Part shown: one piece after another, positions 12,155 through 23,022 of the stretch
Position numbering within the stretch: the first letter of the stretch is position 1
How the letters are laid out: each line of letters opens with the position of its first letter
Assembly (NCBI RefSeq): GCF_001640805.2
Contig: NC_066833.1
Coordinates: forward strand, 18,224,553 to 18,288,552
From: Lates calcarifer
Lineage: Eukaryota > Chordata > Actinopteri > Centropomidae
DNA: 64,000 bases
Direction of reading: 5' to 3'
Program-made: the position numbers and the translations under genes
Notes under the pieces: generated by a model
Seen by the model: only the letters and a program-made list of their open reading frames with translations
Told to the model about the DNA's origin: nothing
Databases searched by the model: none

Positions 12155-14505
12155 ATTATAAATTAATGAATGCATTGCAATGGTCTAATTTGCCCTTAAA
12201 AATACACAGATGAATCATGGGATAAATTAAAAGGAAATGAGGTGCTCGGTTTTGATGGTGATGGTGGTGAGCTGTGACCTGTCTGGACTCATGTTGGCCT
12301 CATTCAGTTTTAAAGGGATGCTGTGCAGACCGCAGAAACTGCGTCAGATTTTGTCATTATAATTGCAAAACATTTATATATATTCATGATGATAGACATG
12401 ACAGCAGGAGGAGAGCGAGCACAAGCCGCACGGTGTGCAATTAATTTCTTTGTTTCCTCTCAGACAAACAGTAAAACGTCAGAAAATTAATTCAGTTTGT
12501 ATCGTGAATTATTTTATATTTTTTCCATTTTCTTTTTTTTCGTATTCTGTCCTATTATTACTTTGCAGTGTGTGGCCAACCTGTGTGAGATGCTGTTTAT
12601 TTTGTTTTAGACATTTACTAACTAATTATGAAAATAAATGTAAGCACAAAGATCACTCTCAAAAATCCTATCTGACCAGACTGGTGGCATTTTAACACGT
12701 TTTAACAAATTAAAAGCCTAGCTGCAGAATTGCGTAATAGAGTAAATGAATAAAGTGCGCGCCCCAAACAAGGAGGCCTTTGAACTTTTCACTTTCACAG
12801 ATCTCCATCTGATCCGCCCTGTGCCTGTGTCCCCGCTTGCTCATCCAGTCTTTTTTTCAGCACCTGCCTTTTGCGCGATTATTCACTTAACACACTCAAT
12901 TGATCTCCCCCATTCACGGCAGAAAATGGGGATTGTCAAAGACAAATAGAGAGATTATCTGGAAAAGTTGAAAAGAATTAAATCGGCAAAAAGAAAAATC
13001 ACTGTGGTCCTGAAAAGTATTTAGTCATTTTTTTTTTTCCTATTTAAAACGTTTAAAACTGTAGTTGATGTAAAGCCATTTTCGTGTAGTTGCATTAATG
13101 AGTTGGACGTTTTGTAGATGCAACATCAGATTTCCAACTCTTAGGTCACTCCAGGGGTTTGACAACATCTGCAGTCAGTAAGCAGCAGCATGCGCAAACC
13201 CGTGTACGATGAACGCTCAAACACGACCATAAATCTAGACGACGAGCCTTTTGCAGCTCACACAAACGCGCTCACATGCTGTCTGCTACAATAACCAACA
13301 TGATACTGCTTTGTGTCAGCTCACATTAAACCTGCACCATGCTGAAGCCTTTCTTTTCACACGAGAGGAGGGTGGAGAGGAGGAGGAGGGAGGAGGAGGA
13401 GGTGGTGGTTTGAATTAGACACCTTTCTTGACATAATTTAAATCATTATTTTACTGCTTTTGAAACTTTGCACATTATGTACATAAACTTCAGAAACAGA
13501 TAAATAAATTAAAGTGATCAATACAAAACTAAATATTTTCTATGTTGACTAAACACATCTCGACAAATACAGAAAGCCTAAAACCCTGTTTCACAGCGTA
13601 TCCAGTACAGCACAAAAACAAATCTGAAAATTATGTACAAAATACAGTGACATATGAGCTGCTCACCCTCAGGATTATTCTTTTTTTTTTTTTTTTTTTT
13701 TTTCTAAAGCAGCAAATCGTCAGGCCTTTTACATTTTTCACATAACATCGGGGCACGGCATAGAAAAAGCTCTGCTTGCATTAGTGCAGCATTAACAACA
13801 CAGTGTTGTTATTTCAAACACACTTACAAAATGAACACAGACTAACCTCAACAGAAAAACTAGCCTGAATAATTTAACTTAAATAATAAACACATATAAA
13901 CAACATAGTAGCAATTTGAGGCTTTGCACAATATGCTCTGTGGTTGACTGTGCTGTAAGCATAATGGCCGGGTGGTGGAGTTTATAATTTGTTATTATTT
14001 GGTTTAAGAATCGCCCCTATGGCCTGATTAACCTTTAGCTGTTGATGAATGCAGATTGGTTTTAGGTCGTCATCACCTCGGGTCCGACATCTGGCGTAAA
14101 CAAACACGCGTTTTCTTATAAACATGTAGCCTAGAGCTCAATAACAGAATAGCTCACACAAATATGACTTGTTTTTAAAAAATAGAAACTGACACAAAAG
14201 TGATAAACAGCAGCCAAAAAAAGATCCATTTGTCTACGATTTCCGGACTTGTTGCCCTTGGGCGCATTGCGTGCCTTTTCAGTCTCCCAGCTCCCTCCTC
14301 CTCCTCCTCCCTCGCCTTCTTCTTGTTCTTTGCTGCTTGCCGTCATCCGGTATGAGGAGGCCACTGTGTCAGCTGGCGGCATTAGGCAGCAAACTCCGGG
14401 GTTGGTGTTGTGCATTATCAGTGCTGGGCCGCGCTGAGCGGCTGTGAGCCCCTTCACCATCCTGACACACGAGCCACGAGCCGAGTTGAGGGCCGAGGTC
14501 TCTGT
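12155..14505 (-). other. dlx1-proximal intergenic DNA including the probable dlx1 3' UTR
   Basis: The segment next to the dlx1 stop (14505 down to about 13430 on the minus strand) is AT-rich and likely 3' UTR. No canonical minus-strand AATAAA was found where expected, so its end is unknown. It contains a T23 run (13681-13703). A repeat-free block at 12720-12960 (AGTGCGCGCC..., TTTTGCGCGATTATTCAC...) may be a further regulatory element. No protein-coding signal was seen. Confidence 0.4.
13681..13703 (+). repeat. T23 homopolymer
   Basis: Twenty-three consecutive T residues. On the minus (dlx1-sense) strand this is an A-run in the probable 3' UTR. Confidence 0.95.
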
Positions 14506-15891
14506 TCACATGAGCTGTGACTGTTGCATAGACTCTTGGTGTGTGGTTGGATACCATGAGGTGTAGCTGGGAATGTAAGATCCGGTTGTGCCCACTGAAG
14601 TCTTCACGGTGGTCGGTGTGCTCCAAACAGGTGCCACCGAAGGAGAGCCGCTCGAAAGTCCACGGCCACTGGCTAAAGCGTTGGTGTCAATTGTGCCACC
14701 GCCTTGCTTCATCAGTTTCTTGAATTTGGATCGTTTATTCTGAAACCAGATCTTCACCTGGAAAGACAAAGGAAATCATTTGGATGAGGAAACTGAAACT
14801 GAGGTTAAGGAGTAGACTAAAAAAGACAGTTGAAATAGAATTACGCAGGTTTTACGCACATTTTACGCACACAGCAGAATTCATTAAACAAAGTCAAGAT
14901 CAAGAGAAATGACATGTAAATATACGGCCCATGATTATGATATTATTGTGATATTATCTGGTATCATCCGTCTATATATAGCTATAGTATAGCCATAATA
15001 ATAATAACAATATTCGATAATAATAAGATTGCATGTTGTGAAAAAGTGTCCCTGGGTGTTCCTGCAGAGTGAAGTTATTTGTGAGTATGTCTCGTGGACT
15101 TGCCTGTGTCTGAGTGAGACCCAGCGACGCTGCAAGCTCAGCTCTCTCCGGTAACGCCAAATATTGAGTCTGTTGAAATCTCCTGTTCAACGCTTGAAGC
15201 TGTAAACTCGAATAGATAGTCCTAGGTTTCCTAATCTTTTTCCCTTTCCCATTGAATCGAACCTCTCCGCCTTCCACCACTGTGTTTTTCTCTGTTTCTG
15301 GTGCTGAGGGAGACAAAAAAGAGCAGAGAAAGGGAGAAAAAAATTAGGAGGCAGTTGTGGCCAACCGTGTTGCGCAGCAATGAATACTCCAGCGCTGTAC
15401 TTTAGGTATAATTACCCTTAATTGCATACATTGTTTATAGCGTTACGCAATAAATAATTACCAAGCCCAATTCCAACGCTTGGGTCGTCTTTTCGATGCA
15501 GCGAAGATCGTATAGAGTAGACAGCCGTGCGTACAACAGAAAGTTAATATTTGAGATGCAAAGATGCCGTTGCACACTTACCTGCATCCTCTAACCGAGT
15601 CTGTGTGAGTGCCGAGCTGTTTTGGTAGGTCTGTACTGTGCTGAGATATGGACTGGTGGAATGGCTGCCGACGGAGTTTACGTATGGATAACCCAAAGAT
15701 CTGGGGAACGATGAGCCTGGACTGTAGCTGTCGTGCTGGGTATGACCTGCAGAATGTAAACAGTGCATGGGATAGTGTCCGTGAGACATGGAGGAAGGCG
15801 ACATTTGTTGACTCGGGGGTCCAAACTCCATGAAAACGGCTTTTCCTGAGGCAGGGCTATTAAGACTTTCTGGAATTGTAGTCATTGTCAT
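14506..15891 (-). CDS. dlx1: Dlx1 homeobox transcription factor (dlx1a-type), 3 exons, complete
   Basis: Coding exons on the minus strand are 15891-15582, 15303-15104 and 14757-14506. They total 762 nt, giving 253 residues plus stop (human DLX1 is 255). The N-terminus [17 protein letters not shown] and the segment [20 protein letters not shown] are diagnostic of DLX1. The homeodomain is about residues 127-186 ([20 protein letters not shown]...), with recognition helix [18 protein letters not shown] carrying W174 and N177. The C-terminus [11 protein letters not shown]...MQQSQLM is DLX1-like. Intron 1 (278 bp) is GT-AG. Intron 2 (346 bp) interrupts the homeobox before helix 3 and has a GC donor, CAG|gcaagt. 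Like dlx2, it acts in the nucleus in forebrain interneuron and arch programmes. It is transcribed toward dlx2 across a 6.6 kb gap. Two CCAAT boxes lie about 220-260 bp upstream of the start codon. Confidence 0.97.
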
Positions 15892-16150
15892 CTCTTCTGG
15901 CGGTTCCCCTTGTCTTCCTTTTGTTGTTTTCCTTCTATGATCTCAGTGAAGGATGTGTCCCAATTTAAGCCGAACTGATTTTTTCTCTTTCCATTCATAA
16001 GAAAATGTAGTTTGTGCCTGTGAAAAGTCCTAGGTATGATGCTGTGGACCAAGACAAACTCGCTCAAAGGTTTGAATCTCGGACTCATGAATATTCATCA
16101 AAGACTGTCGCTGATTGGTCCACTCTCTCCAAGAGGGAAGCCGATTGGCG
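15892..16150 (-). promoter_or_regulatory. Candidate dlx1 promoter with two CCAAT boxes
   Basis: Read on the minus strand, CCAATCGG (plus 16141-16148) and CCAATCAG (plus 16111-16118) are two correctly oriented CCAAT boxes 30 bp apart, 220-260 bp upstream of the dlx1 ATG. Between them and the gene lies a perfect 12-bp palindrome, ATGAATATTCAT, at 16087-16098. No clean TATA box was seen. Promoter assignment is inferred from position. Confidence 0.45.
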
Positions 16151-16230
16151 ACGCTGAGGCTGGGTCCGAAGAACCTGATAAAGTCAAGGAAAACCACAAA
16201 ACCTCAGATTTCTTGACATGTCAAGATTCA

Positions 16231-16313
16231 CTATTAGTATTATTATTATCATTATTATTATTATTATTATCAGTATTATTATTATCAGTATTATTAGTGT
16301 TATTATTATTATC
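16231..16313 (+). repeat. (ATT)n microsatellite upstream of dlx1
   Basis: About 80 bp of ATT trinucleotide units with CATT and CAGT interruptions, 340-420 bp upstream of the dlx1 start codon. Leucine- or isoleucine-rich open frames crossing it are artefacts. Confidence 0.95.
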
Positions 16314-16559
16314 AAAATGCATTTAATACCAACATCCATTTTGGACAGCAAATAATAACAGTACAATAGAAAATATTGTACATTGTCAGGTGATAACATT
16401 TTTTTCTGATACATATTTTTATCGACACTATCCAAAAAATGTAATATTCGATAATACAGTAAAGGTAGGACTGTCTCATATCCGCCTAAACGTCATGTAA
16501 TAAAGTTAAATAATATTTCCAGCCTCGTTAAAGCTGCCCTGTTTCTGCTGGCCAGTTTG

Positions 16560-16720
16560 ATTAAAGCTTTCTTTTTTTTTTCCTGATTAAAGCTCCCCTA
16601 ATGCTCTATCAGGAGGAAGGTGCATTAGCATAACACTAGTGTTCAATTTTCATAAGTAGCTCTGTAATTAGTCATGTATTTAACACTTACAGTGGCTTGA
16701 GGTCTCGGTCACACCTGGCA
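16560..16720. promoter_or_regulatory. Candidate dlx1 upstream regulatory block
   Basis: Contains a perfect 12-bp palindrome AACACTAGTGTT (16632-16643), TAATTA at 16665-16670, and TGATTAAAGC occurring twice (near 16559 and 16584). It is repeat-free and lies about 0.7-0.8 kb upstream of dlx1. Mammals have upstream dlx1/2 enhancers (for example URE2), but equivalence here is only inferred from position. Confidence 0.35.
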
Positions 16721-18199
16721 GCAGTGGGATGTTAAAACAGTCTGCTCTGATGTCAAATGGTTATTGGTTCAGGTAAAGGCCCAATGATGTTTTATAACAC
16801 CTGAAAACATATAACAACAACACAGCCTATACATAATATATAGGATATATAGCAAAATAATGATTGTTTTTATCTGGCCATTAAGTAATTTAATAAAAGT
16901 AGTCTACTTTAATATTTCAACCTGACCGAACTTCCTATTAACTGACTTATTTTTAATACAATATAGTGTATAAATTGTTTATTCCCTTACTCGGATGGAT
17001 TTTACCTTCCCAACTTCGCCTGTTTTATAACACAGCCATGCATGAACGCACACAGGCCTATTGTCTTATCACCTTCAAATGTTTTCCAAGCGACTTTACA
17101 CTTAACACACCTTCTATCTCAATCAATTAATGGTAATAATTTTGTTAAACACATGGCACCTTTGATTAACATGAATCTAAGTGAGGGTGTGGGGGGGTGG
17201 TGGGTGCGGCCAGCCTCCCACAGCCCAACGAGAATAATTATCCATGGACATTTGATCTAATTGAACTGCCGGCTGACAAAACAGGAGACATTTTTCTTGA
17301 GCTGCATGCTCAGACCTCCACACCGTCAAAGCTCAAACAGGATCAGTGCAGCAGCCACGCTATATCTAAAAACAATACCTTCATTTCAACAAGGAGGTTT
17401 TTTTAAAAAAAAACAGGCAATGTCTAACACTTACTTAAAAAAATCATGTGATGGAAAAGGAGCAGATAAATCCGCGCCATCCGGGGTCAAAGAGCCTCCA
17501 CGGGTTGCACTTGGTGAAAGAAGAAGAGGAAAGTATCCAGCAGCTCTTCATATTATTAGGATTCATTTGCAGGCTGCAGCTCTTCTTCTGGTGTCTGTGC
17601 AGAGCAGGAACACAGCCGAGCTGCTCCATCCGCAGTCCCCCCATCTCCACCTGAATAACAAATTAAAGGCAGTTAAATTCCGTCACTGTCATTATCAATG
17701 TAATTACATAATTGATCTCAAAACAGAACTAGGCAAGTTGCAAAATGTGTTATCAAAAATGCGGGCTCTGACATCACGGCGCGTGTGCCACAGTGTGCCA
17801 GGCGGCTGCGGATGCCTGAATTTAAAGATTTCTGTGAAATATTAGGCTATAACGAAAGATGGTTCCTTGTCCCCCTCTAAAATAGGCCAATTTGAAGTGA
17901 TTTCTCTGGAATTACTTTCGAAAAATGCTTCAAGATTTCCTCTATCAACAACGACAATGATAATGGTAGTACAACCAATAATTATCATCTTCCAGAACAG
18001 AGGACAGATTTTTATGGGTACTTGGTGGGTGCGACTGATAACTGTCATTACTTTCCCACGATTATAGTATCTGCAAACTGAAACGCGGCTGTGAGCAAAA
18101 CCATTAACAGAACAGAGACAGAATTTGCAGGGAAAAAATGTAAAAATCATACCCCTAGAATAATACTAATAATAGCAATAATAATTAGAGGCTTTTTGG

Positions 18200-18480
18200 T
18201 GAGGTAAATGTCCTGTAGGGCTGAGGAGTAAATGTAGTTCCGCATACATTATATTAATTTTATTGATACCTTTTGCAAAAATCAATCATTTACAAAGTGT
18301 TAATTTGCTTGCCACCTAAGGGATTAGCTATTTATTTGAAAGATATTTCTCAGGGCATCCTCGGTGTCATTAGGATGAGCAGGCGTGTGATAATATTACC
18401 ACTTTAATTTAGAATTTGACTCCTGCGCTCGCTGGCAGGAGGGCAGCATAGGCCAGAGCGGTCCCTCCTGCAGCATGGCA
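18200..18480. promoter_or_regulatory. Candidate conserved non-coding block
   Basis: Repeat-free block with homeodomain-like text (ATTAATTTTATTGAT near 18253, AATCAATCATTTAC) followed by GGGATTAGCTATTTATTTG and CATTAGGATGAGCAGGCGTG. Function is inferred from texture and position 2.3 kb upstream of dlx1; conservation was not tested. Confidence 0.3.
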
Positions 18481-19696
18481 GCGCAGCAGGGCTCTAACTA
18501 GCCGCACTAAAAATAAAGTCCTCCATGCATGGATGGAGCGCGGAGGCAGAACTCATTAGGAGTGAGTAGCTCTGTGGCTGAGGGTGTTTTAACACCTGCT
18601 GCTCTTCACCTGAAGGTTAGTGTGCACAGAGGTGGAGAGACGGAGAGGGAGGGGTGGGTGGAGGGGTGTGGGACGGAGGGGTGAGGAGGTTTTTGGGGTT
18701 GGTGGGGTGGGGGTAGTAAACGGGCCAAGATGTCACAGACTTCATTTCAGTCCGGTGATAGAAAGCCCTCCACAACTACCATGCCAACCCACATTTTAAC
18801 AGCCACCAAATATTATCCCGACCGCGGTGCACTGGTAAACCGTGTATCCATGCTGTGTGCAGGCTCAGCCCCCTGTGCTCCGTGCACACTCTGCATGTGA
18901 GCAGTGATTAATTATTGTCGTTAGAGGTGCAGGCAACTGTGAGTTTTTTTTTCTTACTTCCCTTCTTCATGAAGGAGACATAATGCAGCTTTAAAACATG
19001 CACTTGTATATGTTTTAACAGGATGTGTTTATGTGAGTTTTTTTCAGCTTCATCTTAAATAATTTATGCTGATATTTGACCATTTCAGGCGATTATAATT
19101 AAAATCTGCAAATGAAAAGTTACACAGAAAAGAGCTTTTTAAAAATATGTATATATTTCGATCAACTTTTCTCATGTTGCATTAATGTCCACCTGAAGTG
19201 TACGAAAAAATAAATTGTTCCCACACTCTCTGCTGTTTTTAAATGATTTTTTAAAAACATTAATACAGTGGCTCATCTTTCTCAAACTGCCCATTATGGA
19301 CATTTTTACCACATCACCTCAACTCCAAATGCAAATGTAGTCCGGCGACTGACTTCCAGCAGAAATGTCACACTATATGAAGGTTGTATTTCACATTTTA
19401 AAGGCAGTGGATCAAACAAGTGAAATTGCCTTTTGTTCTGCTTCCTGCCTGACTTTGCTGCTCGCTGCAATCCTGTAATTTGTGGCGTCAATGAACGCAA
19501 ACTAGATGCACTACAATTAACTCGATTCAGTGTCTATTTTCATGTTCAGTGTGGCATCAAAATGTGAATTGATTTTGTTTACCGAGTTATATGTAAACAA
19601 AAAATAAATCATAATATCTGAGAAACAAGATTGTTACACTGGTTAATTGATTGCATTATCATAAGGGCCAGGAGAGATGCTGGAAGAAAATTCGTG

Positions 19697-19741
19697 TTTT
19701 TTTTTTTTTTTTTTTTTTTTTTTTTGGGGGGGGGGGGGGGG
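19697..19741 (+). repeat. T29-G16 compound homopolymer
   Basis: Twenty-nine T followed immediately by sixteen G, seen directly. The length is error-prone in assemblies and the tract can form unusual structure. Confidence 0.95.
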
Positions 19742-20929
19742 TGTCTGTTTTTTTTTATGGTTTTTGAAAATACAATACAGTCCAAACCAAATTTACTGTC
19801 TGACAGTAATTTAATGTATTTTTTAAAAAACATTCTCAACCAGTTGAGTCTCAATCAGATTGGTTTTATTACCTGCAAGTAGAGTCACACTTTCTGGTTT
19901 CTGAAATTAAATAAAAATAAGAAACAATTACATGATTTATTTCTTAAGGGCACAGTCAGGCATTTTTCCTTTTAAATTAAAGTTTATTCAGATGATATGG
20001 CTTCTAAATTAAAAATAATTTTGTGTTTCTCAGATTATTATAATTAAACAGGTGTAAACATTAATAACTCATTCATTTAACTAAAAGACTGAATGTGATA
20101 GCAGCTTCAAATCCTGTTTTAAATTTTTGTGTTGGGCTAATCTGTTATATTAGGGTCACTGATTATGCTTATCATACACCAAAAAGTAGAATATAGTCCT
20201 TGTAGCTAAAAATATTAAGAATGTTTTCTATAGCTATTAAATAATGATATAGTGTTGACCTGTGCAGGAAAGTAATGTTTGTTTTGTTTGTTTTTAGACG
20301 CTGATGACCCTGTGAGGAAACTGCATCACATCCATTGGGGATGAACTGATCAAACACTCCTGGTACTCCAAAATGGACTTGCTGCTCTCAGGACTCTGTC
20401 TGCTCTATTGTTCTTTGTTTATTTTTTAGTATTTGTCTTTTTCCTTCAAGCAGAAGCAGAGCATTTGTACAAAATTAAGAGCCCCTGTAACGCTGTCATT
20501 CCCAACATATGACATCTCTCGCTGCAAAAACGTGTTTGAGTAAAAAGCAGGAATCTATCATCCACATGTATAAGCTGATCACTGCAGAGTTGAGAAGTCA
20601 TATTTCAACTCCTTTTCCCCCTTTCAGTGTTCAGAGCAGCTTCCTGCTCAGAAAGCTGGGGTCACAAGTGTGGAAAAGCCCCCAGCGAACTGGTAGAAAT
20701 GCTGTCCCCATTACAGCAGCAGCAGGGGTCAGGCCATGGCAGTAAGCATCCAACCTGCCCCAAATTGGCTGCAAAATGACCAATTACCTGAGTGAAGGTT
20801 GGTGGAGAAAGGACTTGGAAAATATGGCTTTTTACTTAATTCAGCAAAACTGTAAAAGAAACTAGTGTCACATTGATGCGTCACACTCGCACACATGTTA
20901 CAGTATCCCATCTGTTAAGTCAAGATCTG

Positions 20930-21200
20930 AGCATTAAATCGTCAACTTATCAGAAAATCAATTTTAAAGAAAATCCAAATTTAATGGACTCTTGGTTTGA
21001 TGTGAGAGAGCTGGATTGCAGGGATAAAATCAATATAACACGGCTGTAAGCTGGGGAATTATTTCACCAACACTAGAACAACGACTGACGAAACATCTTT
21101 ACATGTATCTGTCTAATTGAATTAATTTCCCTGCGAATGGAGAACATGCAAATTTGGAGAGCTGTGCTGCTTGACGTTCAGCTGCCACTGCGCCTTTAGT
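20930..21200. promoter_or_regulatory. Candidate conserved enhancer with octamer and TAATT sites
   Basis: Contains a perfect POU octamer ATGCAAAT (21146-21153) about 25 bp after a near-palindromic TAATTGAATTAATTT (from 21114), plus TAAAATCAATATAAC and GGAATTATTTCACC. It is repeat-free, about 5 kb upstream of dlx1. The juxtaposed POU and homeodomain sites suggest a neural enhancer. This is motif-based inference. Confidence 0.4.
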
Positions 21201-21489
21201 CTGAAACCCCCTTTTTAGTTTTTGTTAAGAGTTAAGTCTCCAACAAAGACAGGAAGGAGGTCAGCACTCAGCCAACACCTGAATGCGCCTCTCTTTTTTG
21301 TGCTCCCCCTTGATCCCCACAGTCTGTGCCTGTCATTAGTCTTAATGATGGAAAATTGTCATGTTGATACAAGTCTTGCTCTCCCCCTCTCTTCTTTGTA
21401 TAAGTAGAAGGTGGAAGCTCCATTTGTAACAAAGTTCTTTGTGACTAAAAGCCGTGGACATTGCATTTGTGCCGGGGGAGAAAAAAGGC

Positions 21490-21650
21490 TGTAGATGCTC
21501 TTTCCATAGCTGGGATAATTATTCCTACTGTGACCTTAATGATTCGCTCTGTTCATCCTGCATCTCATCCACGCGCCAGGCCCTCAGCAGAGCCCTGTGT
21601 CAGGGAATATGAAAAACCCATATAATGAAACCATTTTGGCTGATGGAAAA
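21490..21650. promoter_or_regulatory. Candidate conserved non-coding block
   Basis: TAATTA (21516-21521) in GCTGGGATAATTATTCC, then ACCTTAATGATTCGCTCTG and a G/C-richer tail. Repeat-free. Enhancer identity is inferred only. Confidence 0.28.
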
Positions 21651-22049
21651 AAAAGGCTACTGAAGCTGCACTTGCTACAAAGACGGCTCAATTATATGAG
21701 TAATTGTGATAATTTTCCCTCCATTCACTGCTTTCTCTGAAAGGTAAAAAACACAGATGCTGAAAGGGAAATTACTTGGACAATATATAATCTGTGAAAT
21801 GGTCACAACAGAAAAAAAAAGGTGACTGTAAGAAAGTGTGGGACTATAAATAGGTATGTTAATGCAGGGCACATAAATACACCCTCAGAAGCTCACAGAC
21901 ATAAACAAACAGCACTACCCTTGTGAAAAGAAAGAAAACATGCAACAAATGACCATTGGGAAGAACATGCTAAAAGTAGATATGCAGCTGCCAGAAAATT
22001 AAACCTCCTTCTCCTTCCTATTGACAAATTTCAGCTCCTGAAAATGCAC

Positions 22050-22260
22050 CCCCATCTCTGGCTATCATTTGTTGTTCTCTGACAGGAAAAGGATAATTAC
22101 CTCTCTCAGAGGCAGGACGACTGACATGCCCTTTAGACTTTGCCATGAATGCAGAGGCTTGATAGAAAGCTTATGGAATAATTTTGTTCCTTGCCTTTCC
22201 TTTATGTTCGAGAGCATGTTTTGTTCCAAAGAACTCAGAGATGGCAGTATTGTAGAGTGC
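22050..22260. promoter_or_regulatory. Candidate conserved non-coding block
   Basis: TAATTA (22094-22099) in AGGATAATTACCTCTC, followed by complex repeat-free text (TAGACTTTGCCATGAATGCA..., CTTATGGAATAATTTTG). Both strands carry open frames of about 70 codons with no recognisable similarity. Enhancer identity is inferred. Confidence 0.28.
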
Positions 22261-23001
22261 ATTAAACCATGGGTGTTCATACTGTAAATATGACATCCCC
22301 GTGTCTATCAGCCTCTCCATTCGAGGGAAAAACTCCACAATGCATTAAAATTTCAATTTCATCTCGCTGGGGGACAGGCAAGATAGTGAGATATGCATTA
22401 CTTTTTCCTTTCACAGTGGGTGTTGGATTAAACACTTCTTCCTTCCCGCTTTAAAAAAAAAAAAGCTCTTCTTTTCTATCGGGCAGGAGCGAGGCCATAA
22501 ATTCAAGTTTTGTGGAGACAGAAATTTATTGTATTTCTCTGCCATATGTATATCTGCATAAAAGCAAATACTAAATTACTCCTCACCATGTCCTGTAAGA
22601 CATACATAGGCTGCGTTCTTCCTCTACGCCAACAGATTCTCCATGTTGTTTAATTATGTCCATAACCCCCCGAAAAAGTGCAAAACCTCCCACATGTATG
22701 GCCGCTGACCCCTCAGGCACTGCAATCTGGAATAAATCTTTCCAGACAAGCAGAGCAACATTACAGCCTTGCAGCTCAAATACTTGTATCACACTCAAAT
22801 GATGAGTCTCTGTCACACACCATGTCATCAGTTTCACCCCAACCCCCCAATAACTTCCGTCCCATTGAGCAGCCTCGTGTGTTACGGGGGCCAAGACAGC
22901 CAGAGACCCCCTGGTCCTACCTGATTGTGCCTCCTGTAACATGGAGAAGCGGCTTGGTCCCACCACCAGCCTATACTCAGCATCGCTTTTGTGTAGCACA
23001 C

Positions 23002-23022
23002 AAACACACACACACACACACA
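23002..23022 (+). repeat. (CA)n microsatellite
   Basis: Short perfect CA tract. Confidence 0.9.

Noticed and set aside
16036..16435. Leu/Ile-rich open frames on both strands that look like membrane proteins
   Set aside because: They are translations of the ATT microsatellite upstream of dlx1.
17842..18150. 102-codon minus-strand frame considered as an upstream dlx1-linked exon
   Set aside because: No acceptor/donor pairing or similarity; dlx1 already has a full-length N-terminus in exon 1.
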